Positions 1-8,324 of a stretch of 43,876 bases of DNA are shown one piece after another; position 1 is the first letter of the stretch; every line of letters begins with the position of its first letter. The notes below the pieces were generated by a model. That model was not told the origin of the DNA, did not search any database, and saw only the letters and a list, made by a program, of their open reading frames with translations. The stretch covers positions 1 through 43,876 of the forward strand of contig JAIPHP010000011.1 of assembly GCA_021735165.1 (NCBI GenBank), read 5' to 3'. This DNA comes from Candidatus Woesearchaeota archaeon (GTDB taxonomy: Archaea; Nanobdellota; Nanobdellia; Woesearchaeales; 21-14-0-10-32-9). The translations under genes and the position numbers were made by a program.

Positions 1-1398
1 AACGATTTGCCAAAAAACAATTTTCACGGATTAGCAAACTCGCACTATTTTGAAACGTACAGCAACAAACACGGTGTAATAACCAGAGCAATAACAATTC
101 AGAACGGTCAAATTACTCATGAGAGCGTAAAAGGAAACAGAACCATAAAAATGCCCGTAAACAAAAGCAATGGAAACAATGAACACAATATGCAAAAAGT
201 GCAAGCCTCGCAAGCTTCGCAGAATTTTCAAGACTCTGATTATTTGTATTTTAGATTAATAACTAACCCCGAAAATCTTGAAGGAAACCTGAAACAATAC
301 AGAGCAGATACTGCAATAGTAAGCACACCAAAAGATGCACCTACAAACATAACGAATCAAAAGCACAAACTAAACTTAAAAGACAACTACGTATCAGTGC
401 AGCTTTGGTACGTTACCAGCCTAGGAGAAGTAAACGCAAACAAAGAATTACCAACAAACATTTCAGGCGTATTAGACACAACTTTTTACTCCGACACAAA
501 CGGACTAGTAGATATAACATTCAAAAGGCCAGATACGGAAAACCAAGAAATAACAATCACATTTCCAGACTATGAAGATAAATTAAATGCTAGAGTAATA
601 CACAAAAAAGGGTCAATGCTAGACCAAAAGCCTGTAGCAATAACAGGATATTTGTACGATTATCCAAACGTAGAAGTCTACAACGATATGTACATACAAA
701 CTGATTCCTTGCAAAAAGCATATGATGAAGCAGATCTAGCATTGTTTGATTTCAAAAGCAAATACCGAACCAACGATTACGCAGGCGGATACCTTGATTT
801 AGACAACCCAGAACACAGAGCAATAAACAAATCAGGCCTAAACACCACATGGACTTCTGAACACACAGACACACTATTCATAATCACAAGCGACATCAAC
901 CAACACTACGGAACACCAGCACATGAACTTGAAATTCAAGAAAGAGACACAGTACTAACAGACTTAAAAAAAGTTCTAAATCTTGAAGGTACGAGTTTGG
1001 AAGAGTGGAAGCGAGTTAATTATTCTGGGCCGCATAAGGTTGACGACATATTGAATAACGAAATATACGACCGAATCGCTGAAGAATACGATGGCTATAA
1101 CTACGCGAATATTTATTTTATGAATTTTACGGGTAATAGTCAATCAATAGATTCTTTATACAGAATAAAAGGTGCTGGAATAAAATTCGAACCTTACTCA
1201 ACACTTGGCAATAAAGTTTCTGAGATATTTGAAGGCATTCTTAATTGTAGAGATCCTCCTACGTTGATGTTTAAGGTTGCTGATTATTTTCTTGCAACAG
1301 ACATCACTGGTTACAACGATACGCAGTTAACAGAAGCTTGTTGGGGTATGACACAACAAAAATTGTTATTACCGCAAGGGTACCCCTTAGGAAGATAA
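1..1398 (+). CDS. hypothetical protein, 5'-truncated
   Basis: The reading frame is open to the left edge of the window (codons AAC GAT precede a TTG at 7), so the true start is probably upstream and about 465 residues are visible. I recognise no family. The protein is hydrophilic and rich in Asn, Asp and Thr, with no evident signal peptide or membrane segment in the visible part. A short extended, beta-like first half is followed by a more helical part from about residue 310. The first 950 nt use A/C-rich codons while the last 400 nt are richer in G. This resembles a junction between two compositional segments, or a domain of different origin at the C terminus. It converges with the next gene, with 17 nt between the stop codons. 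No function is proposed. Confidence 0.6.
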   Translation, partial: NDLPKNNFHGLANSHYFETYSNKHGVITRAITIQNGQITHESVKGNRTIKMPVNKSNGNNEHNMQKVQASQASQNFQDSDYLYFRLITNPENLEGNLKQYRADTAIVSTPKDAPTNITNQKHKLNLKDNYVSVQLWYVTSLGEVNANKELPTNISGVLDTTFYSDTNGLVDITFKRPDTENQEITITFPDYEDKLNARVIHKKGSMLDQKPVAITGYLYDYPNVEVYNDMYIQTDSLQKAYDEADLALFDFKSKYRTNDYAGGYLDLDNPEHRAINKSGLNTTWTSEHTDTLFIITSDINQHYGTPAHELEIQERDTVLTDLKKVLNLEGTSLEEWKRVNYSGPHKVDDILNNEIYDRIAEEYDGYNYANIYFMNFTGNSQSIDSLYRIKGAGIKFEPYSTLGNKVSEIFEGILNCRDPPTLMFKVADYFLATDITGYNDTQLTEACWGMTQQKLLLPQGYPLGR

Positions 1399-1415
1399 AG
1401 AAAACATTCTTGTTT

Positions 1416-2699
1416 TCATTCTTCCTCTTCGTCTGGTTCGTGATAACCAAATATTTTAACGTTATCTTTATCAAACCAGTAATCTGTTTTACCATATTTC
1501 TCCATTTTGCAGCAAGCTGTGCTTTTGCCTTCCCAATGAGGCATTAATTCTTCTGGCGTATATTGAGAAGCAACCCAAAACGGAGAATTACACAAATTAT
1601 TATTAAAATAGTCTGTGCTTGCTAGCCAACCAGTACGATTATAGAACGGATTGTTAGTATCATCAAAACTAAACTTACAAACAGTATTGGGTGCAACGCC
1701 GCACTCATCTCTTTGCTGACATTCCCACAAACCAGTTAAGCTATCATAAAAAGCAAAAGTCCCTATAGGACAACACACACCAACTTGACTACTATCATCC
1801 AACAACTCCCCGTTATCATCTCTTAAATTAAATTCGTCATACAAACCGTAACTGCAATAAAAGTACTGTGAAGCTCCAAATAAATCATTTGGTCCTTGAC
1901 AGCTTTCATTAACCCCACCAACACTACCAGTACTACAACCATTCGTGTCAAAAGGGCTGCCAGTACATAGCTGAGGGCCAGCACCATATTTTCCAGCTAA
2001 AGGATTAGGAGGCTTAGGATCCATATCAGACCCATAACAGTCAGGATCAGCACAATCAATAAATCCATCGCCGTCATTATCAGTTCCATCCCAACAAAGC
2101 TCGGGCGTCGTGCAACACAAACTATACTTAAAACTGTGTCCGCTAGGATAAGGATACTTATCATCACCAGGATTACCAATCGTTGTATCGGAAGTACTGC
2201 CAACATGCCCATTCACAAGATTACTAACCGCTAACAATTCTTCCTCATAACCAAGACAAGCACTTACATTCCTCACAGCACAACTCAAAGCACCAACATC
2301 AACCTCTTCCAAACCACCACCATTATCATTATAGTTCTTGCCTTGACTATAATTCCAAACGTGACCTGTTTTAGCAACAAAAAAATCCACAGAATTCAAA
2401 CCATAAACCTCCGCAGCATCTCTGCCCTGAGAAGAGCAGCACAAATAAAAACCATGACCAGGAGCCTGATTAAAATGACCAGAAAGCTGCAAATCCCAAC
2501 TAACATCAAAACCCTCCAAACAAGAAACGCCACGCTCCAACAAATTATGAACATAACAATCCATAACACCACTACTACGACCAAGCAAACCCAAACTCAA
2601 ATCAATTTCCTCCTGCGGAACCTGCGCACTAACAGTCAAAATTAATAGAAGTATAAAAAACAAGAAACCAAACAACAAAACTATCCGTCTCCTTTTCAT
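1416..2699 (-). CDS. secreted Cys-rich protein with a DxDxDG calcium-binding-like motif
   Basis: The 427-aa protein has a clear export signal: Arg/Lys at residues 3-5, then a long hydrophobic stretch to about 24 ending in VSAQ. The mature part is Cys-rich, with several CC pairs (LCCSS, LCCTT, VCCPI, ACCKM) that suggest a disulphide-stabilised extracellular protein. Around residues 202-220 is WDGTDNDGDG followed by IDCADPDC, the acidic calcium-binding-like motif common in secreted proteins of bacteria and archaea. The tail is acidic (DEEEE). It has no C-terminal membrane anchor, so it is probably released or bound through partners. The ATG at 2699 has an SD-like GAGGTAG about 10 nt upstream and an AT-rich TATA-like stretch near 2720-2730. 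The plus strand here is strongly C-rich, unlike the rest of the window. Family unknown; secretion is confident. Confidence 0.75.
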   Translation of the reverse strand: MKRRRIVLLFGFLFFILLLILTVSAQVPQEEIDLSLGLLGRSSGVMDCYVHNLLERGVSCLEGFDVSWDLQLSGHFNQAPGHGFYLCCSSQGRDAAEVYGLNSVDFFVAKTGHVWNYSQGKNYNDNGGGLEEVDVGALSCAVRNVSACLGYEEELLAVSNLVNGHVGSTSDTTIGNPGDDKYPYPSGHSFKYSLCCTTPELCWDGTDNDGDGFIDCADPDCYGSDMDPKPPNPLAGKYGAGPQLCTGSPFDTNGCSTGSVGGVNESCQGPNDLFGASQYFYCSYGLYDEFNLRDDNGELLDDSSQVGVCCPIGTFAFYDSLTGLWECQQRDECGVAPNTVCKFSFDDTNNPFYNRTGWLASTDYFNNNLCNSPFWVASQYTPEELMPHWEGKSTACCKMEKYGKTDYWFDKDNVKIFGYHEPDEEEE

Positions 2700-2858
2700 A
2701 TGACGGATTCTACCTCATAATTATAAAAATATTTCGTTATCTTGCTCAAAAATTGTTTATTCTTACATTCTAAAGACAAATATCTTCATTTTCTCAACTT
2801 AGAGCTTAATAAGAATATTTAAGATTGTGTTGTGAGTTGCTAACCAGAATGTAGAAAA

Positions 2859-2896
2859 CTATATAAAGATGTGTTCAGTTGTGATTACATGGGGGT
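2859..2896 (+). promoter_or_regulatory. promoter and SD for the nucleotidyltransferase/debranching operon
   Basis: A TATA box (CTATATAAA, 2859-2867) sits where archaeal promoters expect it for a start site near 2890. It is followed by a GGGGGT Shine-Dalgarno-like run at 2891-2896, 6 nt before the TTG start at 2903. The SD supports that non-ATG start. Confidence 0.6.
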
Positions 2897-2902
2897 ATCA
2901 GT

Positions 2903-3880
2903 TTGAAATTAATCGTGCCAATGGCTGAAAAAGGAGAATTTTTAGGTTCTAGTCCTCATTCCACACCCAAAGGTTTAGTTCACATAGCAGGTAAGCCTTT
3001 GATCGAGCATATTCTTAATAGCATATCTAAGTTAAAAATCGATAAGGCTATTTTTATCGTTGATGAAAATTACTCCGAGTTAAGAGAAATTTTAAAGAAT
3101 TATTCTTTTGAATCTGTTTTTATTAAGCAAAAAGAAAAAAAAGGCGTTGGACATGCAATTTATGGTGCTAGAAAACATTGTAAAAACGATGATGTCTTGA
3201 TTCTATTAGGAGATTCGTTGATTGAAGTTGATTGGAAGAATTTTCCACCTCGTAATTGTGAGGGTTTAATTTGGACTATGAAAGTTAAGGATCCTAGTAA
3301 TTTTGGTGTTGTTTTTAAGCATGATGGTTTTGTTACAAGATTATTGGAAAAACCTGACAATCCAATTTCTGATGAGGCAATTGTAGGACTTTATTATTTT
3401 AGTAATTCTAATGAAGTGTTTGATTCTTTAAATCACATTATTTCTAATGAAATAACTAATAAAGGAGAATATCAATTAACAGATGCAATACAATTCATGA
3501 TTAGCAAGGGTTTAAAAATTAAAAGTTTAGAGGTTGTTGACTGGTATGATTGCGGAAATATCCCTCACATTTTGAATACTAATAGATATTTGTTGAGTGA
3601 AAATAAAAGCAGAGTTTCTGAAGTCGAGAATTCTGTGATTTTAAAACCTGTTTATATTGAAAAAGGCGCAATAATTAAAAACAGCATAATAGGACCTTTT
3701 GTCTCTGTTGGTAGACAAGCAGTTATTAAGAACAGCATAATCAAAGAAAGCATAATCAATGAAAGTGCAGTTGTTGAAGATGCATCTTTAAAAGAGTGCA
3801 TGATTGGTAAGAAAACAATCATTAGAGGAAATGCAAAGAAGCTTAATGTTGGAGATAATTCAGAAATTCATTACACTTAA
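2903..3880 (+). CDS. sugar-phosphate nucleotidyltransferase with C-terminal beta-helix
   Basis: This 325-aa protein belongs to the NTP_transferase family (GlmU/RfbA/GalU-like), which makes NDP-sugars from sugar 1-phosphates and NTP. The N-terminal fold is recognisable: LIVPMAEKG at residues 3-11 in the nucleotide loop position, TPKGL with the expected Lys23, and GKPLIEHIL. Further on are LLGDSL, carrying the metal-binding Asp, LLEKP, and WYDCGN, the usual W-D-G motif. From about residue 235 hexapeptide-like I/V-x-x-S/G-x-I repeats form a left-handed beta-helix tail. The nucleotide loop is atypical: the usual GxGTR is replaced by AEKGEF. The TTG start at 2903 is supported by the SD. The debranching enzyme follows after 6 nt, so a role in glycogen-like polysaccharide or glycoconjugate synthesis is inferred. 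The nucleotide and sugar specificity cannot be read from the sequence. Confidence 0.85.
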   Translation: MKLIVPMAEKGEFLGSSPHSTPKGLVHIAGKPLIEHILNSISKLKIDKAIFIVDENYSELREILKNYSFESVFIKQKEKKGVGHAIYGARKHCKNDDVLILLGDSLIEVDWKNFPPRNCEGLIWTMKVKDPSNFGVVFKHDGFVTRLLEKPDNPISDEAIVGLYYFSNSNEVFDSLNHIISNEITNKGEYQLTDAIQFMISKGLKIKSLEVVDWYDCGNIPHILNTNRYLLSENKSRVSEVENSVILKPVYIEKGAIIKNSIIGPFVSVGRQAVIKNSIIKESIINESAVVEDASLKECMIGKKTIIRGNAKKLNVGDNSEIHYT

Positions 3881-3886
3881 TTTTCA

Positions 3887-5725
3887 ATGAACATCATTCA
3901 TAAATTTAATAAAAAAGAGGTGAGCGGGGAAGGTTCCGATAATTTCTTGCTCTCTAGCAATAGCGGTGGTTTTTTAGGTGTTGGAAGTAGTTCTTTTTCT
4001 CAGTATTTAGGTTGGTTTCACTTTCTAGAAGATGAGTGGAATTTATTTAAGAGTATAGAACACATTGGTTTAAGAGGTTCTCCTGAAAAAATCATTAATC
4101 ATGGAAATTATTTTGAGAGAATTACTGGAAATAGTGTTGAGACTTTTATTTTAAATAATGACACCACTTTTACATATGTAGTTAGAAATTATGAAGGTTT
4201 GATTAATGTGTTTCTTGATTTTCGCAGGGTTCATGATTTTGATGATAGTGGAAAAGTTTATGATTTTTATTTTGAAAAGGGTTGTTTGGTTGTTGAGTAT
4301 AAAAAATATTATGATAATTCGTTACGCGATCTAAGAGAGATTAAGTTTCTTGTTTTAAAAGGGAATTTTGAGTTTGTAAAGAGAAATGAATGGATAAAAA
4401 GAAATTACAATTTTGATGCTCAAAGAAATACTAAAAGCGAGTTTTATGTCAATTACGGTTTTGATTTAGATGTTGATTGCAAAGGAGATTCTTTTTTTGT
4501 ATTTTCTTTTAATTCTAATAAGGAAGTTGCATTGTCTGATTGTTTTAGGGCATATTATAGCAACGTAGAAGGTCACAGGGTTAAAGACATAAATTCCGAG
4601 GATGTTAATTTGGATATTGTTAAGATTGCTAATCATAATCTGTTAACTCATTTTTCTAAAGATAATTCTTATGGTATTTTTGCAGGGTTACCCTGGTTTT
4701 TTCAGATTTGGTCTAGGGATGAATTGATTAGTTGTGTTGGTTTATTAATTGAGAAAAATTATTGGTTGTTAAAAGAGATTTTGTTGAATAATTGGAATAA
4801 TGTATTGGATAATGGTTTTTTAGCTAATAGAAGACCTCATTCAGATTTAGGTAGTGCTGATGGTATTGGTTGGTTGTATAAGAGAACTTTAAATTTTATT
4901 TTACATTTGGAAGATGAAGAACTTTTGAGAGATTATTTTGATGATGAAGAATTGATTTTTATTTACGTTAAATTATTAAATTCTATTAGTAAGATTAGAG
5001 AGTCTAATTTTAGAGAGGGTTTATTTTTTAATCACGGTTTAGAAACTTGGATGGATACTCATGGAAACACAGGCGATGTCAGAGATGGTTTTAGAGTTGA
5101 GATTCAAGCACTTCATTTCAAGGGCTTGGAATTGGCTGAAAAGTTATCCGTTATGTTAGGTGTTGATGAATCAAAATACAGTATTATGAAAAAAGAATTA
5201 ATCTTTGCTGTTAATAAGAATCTTGTTTTTGAGGATATTTTATTAGATGGTATTTATTTTGATTTTTCTCCTGATTGGACTGCAAGACCTAATATTTTTT
5301 TAGCGTATTATATTGCTCCTGAAATCGTGTCCAATTCTATTTGGAAAAAGACATTTGATTTTGTGCTAGAGAATTGTTGGCTTAATTGGGGTGGTTTAAG
5401 TAGCATATCTAAGAGAAGTTCTCTTTTTTGCAATAGACATACAGGCATGACTAATGATAGTTATCACAGAGGAGATTCTTGGTATTATGTTAATAATATT
5501 GCCGCCATAAGTTTAAATAAATTCAGTAGCATTATAGGAAATAATACTTATCAGCAATTTATTGATAAAATTAAAGCAGCTTCTATTAGAGAGATGTTAT
5601 TTTCTGGTTTTATTGGACAGTGTGCTGAATTAAGTGATGCTGCTGAAAATAACAGTAAAGGTTGTTTATGTCAAGCTTGGAGCGCAGCTACGTTACTTGA
5701 GCTGCTTTCTTTTCTTAAGAATTGA
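3887..5725 (+). CDS. glycogen debranching enzyme-like glycosidase (GDE_C / GH133-like)
   Basis: The 612-aa protein matches the amylo-alpha-1,6-glucosidase (GDE) family, which removes alpha-1,6 branch stubs from glycogen-like glucans in the cytosol. The N-terminal half (to about 255) is the beta-rich GDE_N-type region. The (alpha/alpha)6 catalytic half shows GLPWFFQIWSRDE at 267-279, ETWMD at 386-390 (the Asp of TWMD is a conserved family residue), RVEIQALHF, and GCLCQAWS at 592-599. No signal peptide or membrane segment is seen. Length fits single-function archaeal debranching enzymes. It starts 6 nt after the nucleotidyltransferase stop and is almost certainly co-transcribed. Codon use is strikingly T/G-rich, like the neighbouring gene. 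The family is confident; the exact substrate (glycogen, maltodextrin or another glucan) is inferred. Confidence 0.85.
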   Translation: MNIIHKFNKKEVSGEGSDNFLLSSNSGGFLGVGSSSFSQYLGWFHFLEDEWNLFKSIEHIGLRGSPEKIINHGNYFERITGNSVETFILNNDTTFTYVVRNYEGLINVFLDFRRVHDFDDSGKVYDFYFEKGCLVVEYKKYYDNSLRDLREIKFLVLKGNFEFVKRNEWIKRNYNFDAQRNTKSEFYVNYGFDLDVDCKGDSFFVFSFNSNKEVALSDCFRAYYSNVEGHRVKDINSEDVNLDIVKIANHNLLTHFSKDNSYGIFAGLPWFFQIWSRDELISCVGLLIEKNYWLLKEILLNNWNNVLDNGFLANRRPHSDLGSADGIGWLYKRTLNFILHLEDEELLRDYFDDEELIFIYVKLLNSISKIRESNFREGLFFNHGLETWMDTHGNTGDVRDGFRVEIQALHFKGLELAEKLSVMLGVDESKYSIMKKELIFAVNKNLVFEDILLDGIYFDFSPDWTARPNIFLAYYIAPEIVSNSIWKKTFDFVLENCWLNWGGLSSISKRSSLFCNRHTGMTNDSYHRGDSWYYVNNIAAISLNKFSSIIGNNTYQQFIDKIKAASIREMLFSGFIGQCAELSDAAENNSKGCLCQAWSAATLLELLSFLKN

Positions 5726-6013
5726 GCTTTAAAAATAGTCATAATTGAACATTAATAATTAGCTTGTTAGTAAAATTATTTCTTTTAAAGTATTTTAAAG
5801 AAAATATATGAACAATATCAATCTTAAGGCATTATATGTGTAATTCATTAATACCTATAAAAGAATCTTTCAAATTTATCTAAAAAGTTCTCGCAATTTA
5901 TCACGACAGAAATAGTTTTTACATAAAAAAATGAAAATTTGAAGCCTTAATTTGCTAATTATGTATTTGTTAACAACCAAATTATTTAAAAAACAAAGTC
6001 GATTTCTTGACAT
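5726..6013 (+). promoter_or_regulatory. intergenic region with leaderless promoter for the radical SAM gene
   Basis: This AT-rich gap holds no gene I can support. Near its right end ATTATTTAAAA (5981-5991) forms a TATA box centred about 26 nt before the ATG at 6014, with no Shine-Dalgarno sequence, so leaderless transcription is likely. The remaining 250 nt contain no clear repeat or RNA. Confidence 0.5.
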
Positions 6014-7105
6014 ATGCCGATTCAAGGAAAAAATAATGTGGATGAAATTATAGTAACTAAAGATTTGCAAAACTTAATTGATAAAGCTAATTCTTGTTAT
6101 AAATCTAATTTTAATGGTGATGCTTGGCTTGGTAGGTGTATTTTTTTGTCTTGGTATTGTGCTCTTGGAAATTGTGATTTTTGTTTTAGAAGCACTCAAA
6201 AGCATAAAATTAAGCATCCTGCAAATGCACGTAGAACTTATGAATCTATTTATGCAGAGGCATTTATTGCTAAGTTCTTAAATTGGAAACTTGAGTTTAT
6301 TACAGGAGGATATGGTATTTTTGAGTTTGAGGATCTTGTTAAGATTGCTAAAACTGTAAGTGATATTTTTGGTGAGAAAATTTGGGTTAATCTGGGAACT
6401 CTTTCAAAACAACAATTTGAGCAACTTATTCCTTATATAGAAGGATATGTTGCTTCTGTTGAAACGTTAGAGCCTAAACTTCACAAAAAGGTTGCACCGG
6501 GAAAACCAATGATGCCTTATGAGCATTCTCTTAAAGTTGCGCGTGAATTGGGATTGAAAACCAGCATAACTATTGTTTTAGGTCTCGGAGAGCCTATTTC
6601 TGATTACAAATATGTAAAAGAATTCATCAAGAAACATGAACTTTCAAGAATTACTTATTATGCCTTGCGCCCTGTTAAAGGGACTCCTTATGAACATGGT
6701 CCTGATCCTGAGTTTGTTGCGGAGTGGATAGCTAAAACTAGAATTGATTTTCCTGAAATTGAAATAGTTGTGGGAACTGCTGAAACAAGGCTTAATGAAA
6801 TTAGCATTTTATTAAGAGCTGGCGCGAATGCAATTACTAAGATTCCTGCCACAAAGATATTTGGTACAACAGGCGCAGAGGATATCCATAGACTTATAGG
6901 TGATGCCGACAGAAAATTTATTAGTGAATTAAGGACGTTTCCTATTGTTGATTGGGATGTTGAAGTTTCTAAAATTATTAAAGATGAAAAATTGAAAAGT
7001 AAAGTGATATCTAAATTGAAAGATTATGAAGTTAACAGATTAAATAAAAGTTATAAAGATTTTAAAGTCTTAAAAAAACAGTCCTGCGAACCTTGTAATG
7101 ATTAG
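6014..7105 (+). CDS. BioB/HydE-like radical SAM protein with CX4CX2C cluster motif
   Basis: The 363-aa protein has a radical SAM core. Cys49, Cys54 and Cys57 (in WYCALGNCDFC) are placed to bind the 4Fe-4S cluster with SAM. The spacing is CX4CX2C rather than the usual CX3CX2C. Later features fit the biotin-synthase-like branch: FITGGYG, a VASVET strand, ITIVLGLGEP at the SAM-binding GxE position, and a C-terminal AGANAITKIPATKIFGTTG resembling the BATS barrel segment. A CEPC pair (358-361) at the extreme C terminus could bind metal or form a disulphide. No biotin, HydE-partner or lipoate gene is adjacent, so the product is unknown. Candidate roles include a BioB-like or LipS-like sulphur insertion, or a cofactor-assembly step. 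The promoter is leaderless. It converges with the next gene with a few bases of overlap. Confidence 0.8.
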   Translation: MPIQGKNNVDEIIVTKDLQNLIDKANSCYKSNFNGDAWLGRCIFLSWYCALGNCDFCFRSTQKHKIKHPANARRTYESIYAEAFIAKFLNWKLEFITGGYGIFEFEDLVKIAKTVSDIFGEKIWVNLGTLSKQQFEQLIPYIEGYVASVETLEPKLHKKVAPGKPMMPYEHSLKVARELGLKTSITIVLGLGEPISDYKYVKEFIKKHELSRITYYALRPVKGTPYEHGPDPEFVAEWIAKTRIDFPEIEIVVGTAETRLNEISILLRAGANAITKIPATKIFGTTGAEDIHRLIGDADRKFISELRTFPIVDWDVEVSKIIKDEKLKSKVISKLKDYEVNRLNKSYKDFKVLKKQSCEPCND

Positions 7106-8124
7106 GTTTCATTATTTACTTCTTTTATATATATTTTTATGATTAGTGTTGATAGTGCTACAAGCATAGGACCTAATATGAATCCTATTAATCCAAATGC
7201 CGCTAGACCCCCTAGTGTTCCTACTAAGACAAGTACAGGGTGTATACCTGAGTTATCACTTATTATTTTTGGTTTTATGACATTATCTATGTTTGTTACA
7301 AGTATTCCGCTGTATATTATAAGGCCTATACCTGATGCAGTGTTTCCGCTTAGTAAAACTATTATGGATGCTGGAAGCCATATTATAGGAGTTCCTAGGA
7401 ATGGTAGAAATGCAAATAAGACCATTATGAATCCCCACAGTATTGGATTTGGGACTCCAAATATCCAAAATCCTATACCTCCTAGTATTCCTTGTATTAA
7501 TGCTACAAGAAACTGACCATACATCACACCATAAATTACTTTTTTTGTTTCGCTTTCTACTTCTACTTTTTGTTCTTTTTTTATGGGCAGTATATTAATT
7601 ATTGATTTTTGTATTTTGTCTCCTTCTTTAAACCCATAGAATATGAAAAAGAACATCACAAACGTGCTTAGTATTATATCTGTTATTGATCCTATTAAGG
7701 AGAATGCTGAGTTTGATACATAATTTAGAAGTTTAGAATTCACTCCTTTTATAAAAGACATTATATCTAAATCTAATCCTGTATATTCATTTATTTTTTC
7801 TGTCACTATGACCATATCTACGTTTTTAAAGCTAGTATATGCTTTTCCTGCTTCTCCTATAAGGTTTGTTGTTACAAATACTGCTGGTATAAATATTATG
7901 AGTATTGCTATTAGTAGCATTATTGTGCTTGTTATGTATTTGTTTTTTATTTTCTTTTGAAACCATTTGTTTAAAGGATAAAGAAATATTATGATTATTG
8001 CACCCAACATGAGCGCAGAAAAATATGGTTTGAATATCACGTATAATATTAACATTGCTAGCAGATATAATAGGAGCATTAGTAAATCTAAATTTCTTGA
8101 TTTTTCTGTTTTTTTAGTCACCAT
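7102..8124 (-). CDS. AI-2E/PerM-family membrane permease
   Basis: This 340-aa integral membrane protein has the layout of the AI-2E transporter family (formerly UPF0118). There are N-terminal membrane pairs at about 15-50 and 60-85, an amphipathic central region, and a hydrophobic C-terminal half. Diagnostic stretches are FGVPNPILWGF, FLPFLGTPIIWLP, PKIISDNSGIHPVLVLVG and GFILGPMLVAL. Members export diverse small molecules or ions, and the substrate here cannot be deduced. A TATA-like AAAATTTAAATA at 8147-8158 lies about 28 nt before the ATG, consistent with a leaderless mRNA. It overlaps the end of the convergent radical SAM gene by about 4 nt, which does not imply shared function. Confidence 0.88.
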   Translation of the reverse strand: MVTKKTEKSRNLDLLMLLLYLLAMLILYVIFKPYFSALMLGAIIIIFLYPLNKWFQKKIKNKYITSTIMLLIAILIIFIPAVFVTTNLIGEAGKAYTSFKNVDMVIVTEKINEYTGLDLDIMSFIKGVNSKLLNYVSNSAFSLIGSITDIILSTFVMFFFIFYGFKEGDKIQKSIINILPIKKEQKVEVESETKKVIYGVMYGQFLVALIQGILGGIGFWIFGVPNPILWGFIMVLFAFLPFLGTPIIWLPASIIVLLSGNTASGIGLIIYSGILVTNIDNVIKPKIISDNSGIHPVLVLVGTLGGLAAFGLIGFILGPMLVALSTLIIKIYIKEVNNET

Positions 8125-8324
8125 AGCAGTATCTTCTTATTAATATTATTTAAATTTTCCTAACTACCTAGTTAGTATGAAACAATTTTAGCTTGTTTTG
8201 AAGTGGTTTTTATGCTGTTACTTGGTTTGTTGTTTTCTTCGAGATAATTTTTTTTCTTAACGTATGGATTTTTAACAAATATTTCAGTTTAGTGAAAACG
8301 CACATTAGATATCTTGCGTTAATT

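Noticed and set aside
2700-2902. Definite replication origin at the skew switch
   Set aside because: The composition change is real but no origin repeats or cdc6/orc gene are nearby, so it is kept only as an observation.
8297-8320. Transcription terminator after permease copy 2
   Set aside because: The stem is only 6 bp with a 12-nt loop and a short T run; archaeal terminators are mainly T-rich tracts, so it is not called as a feature.
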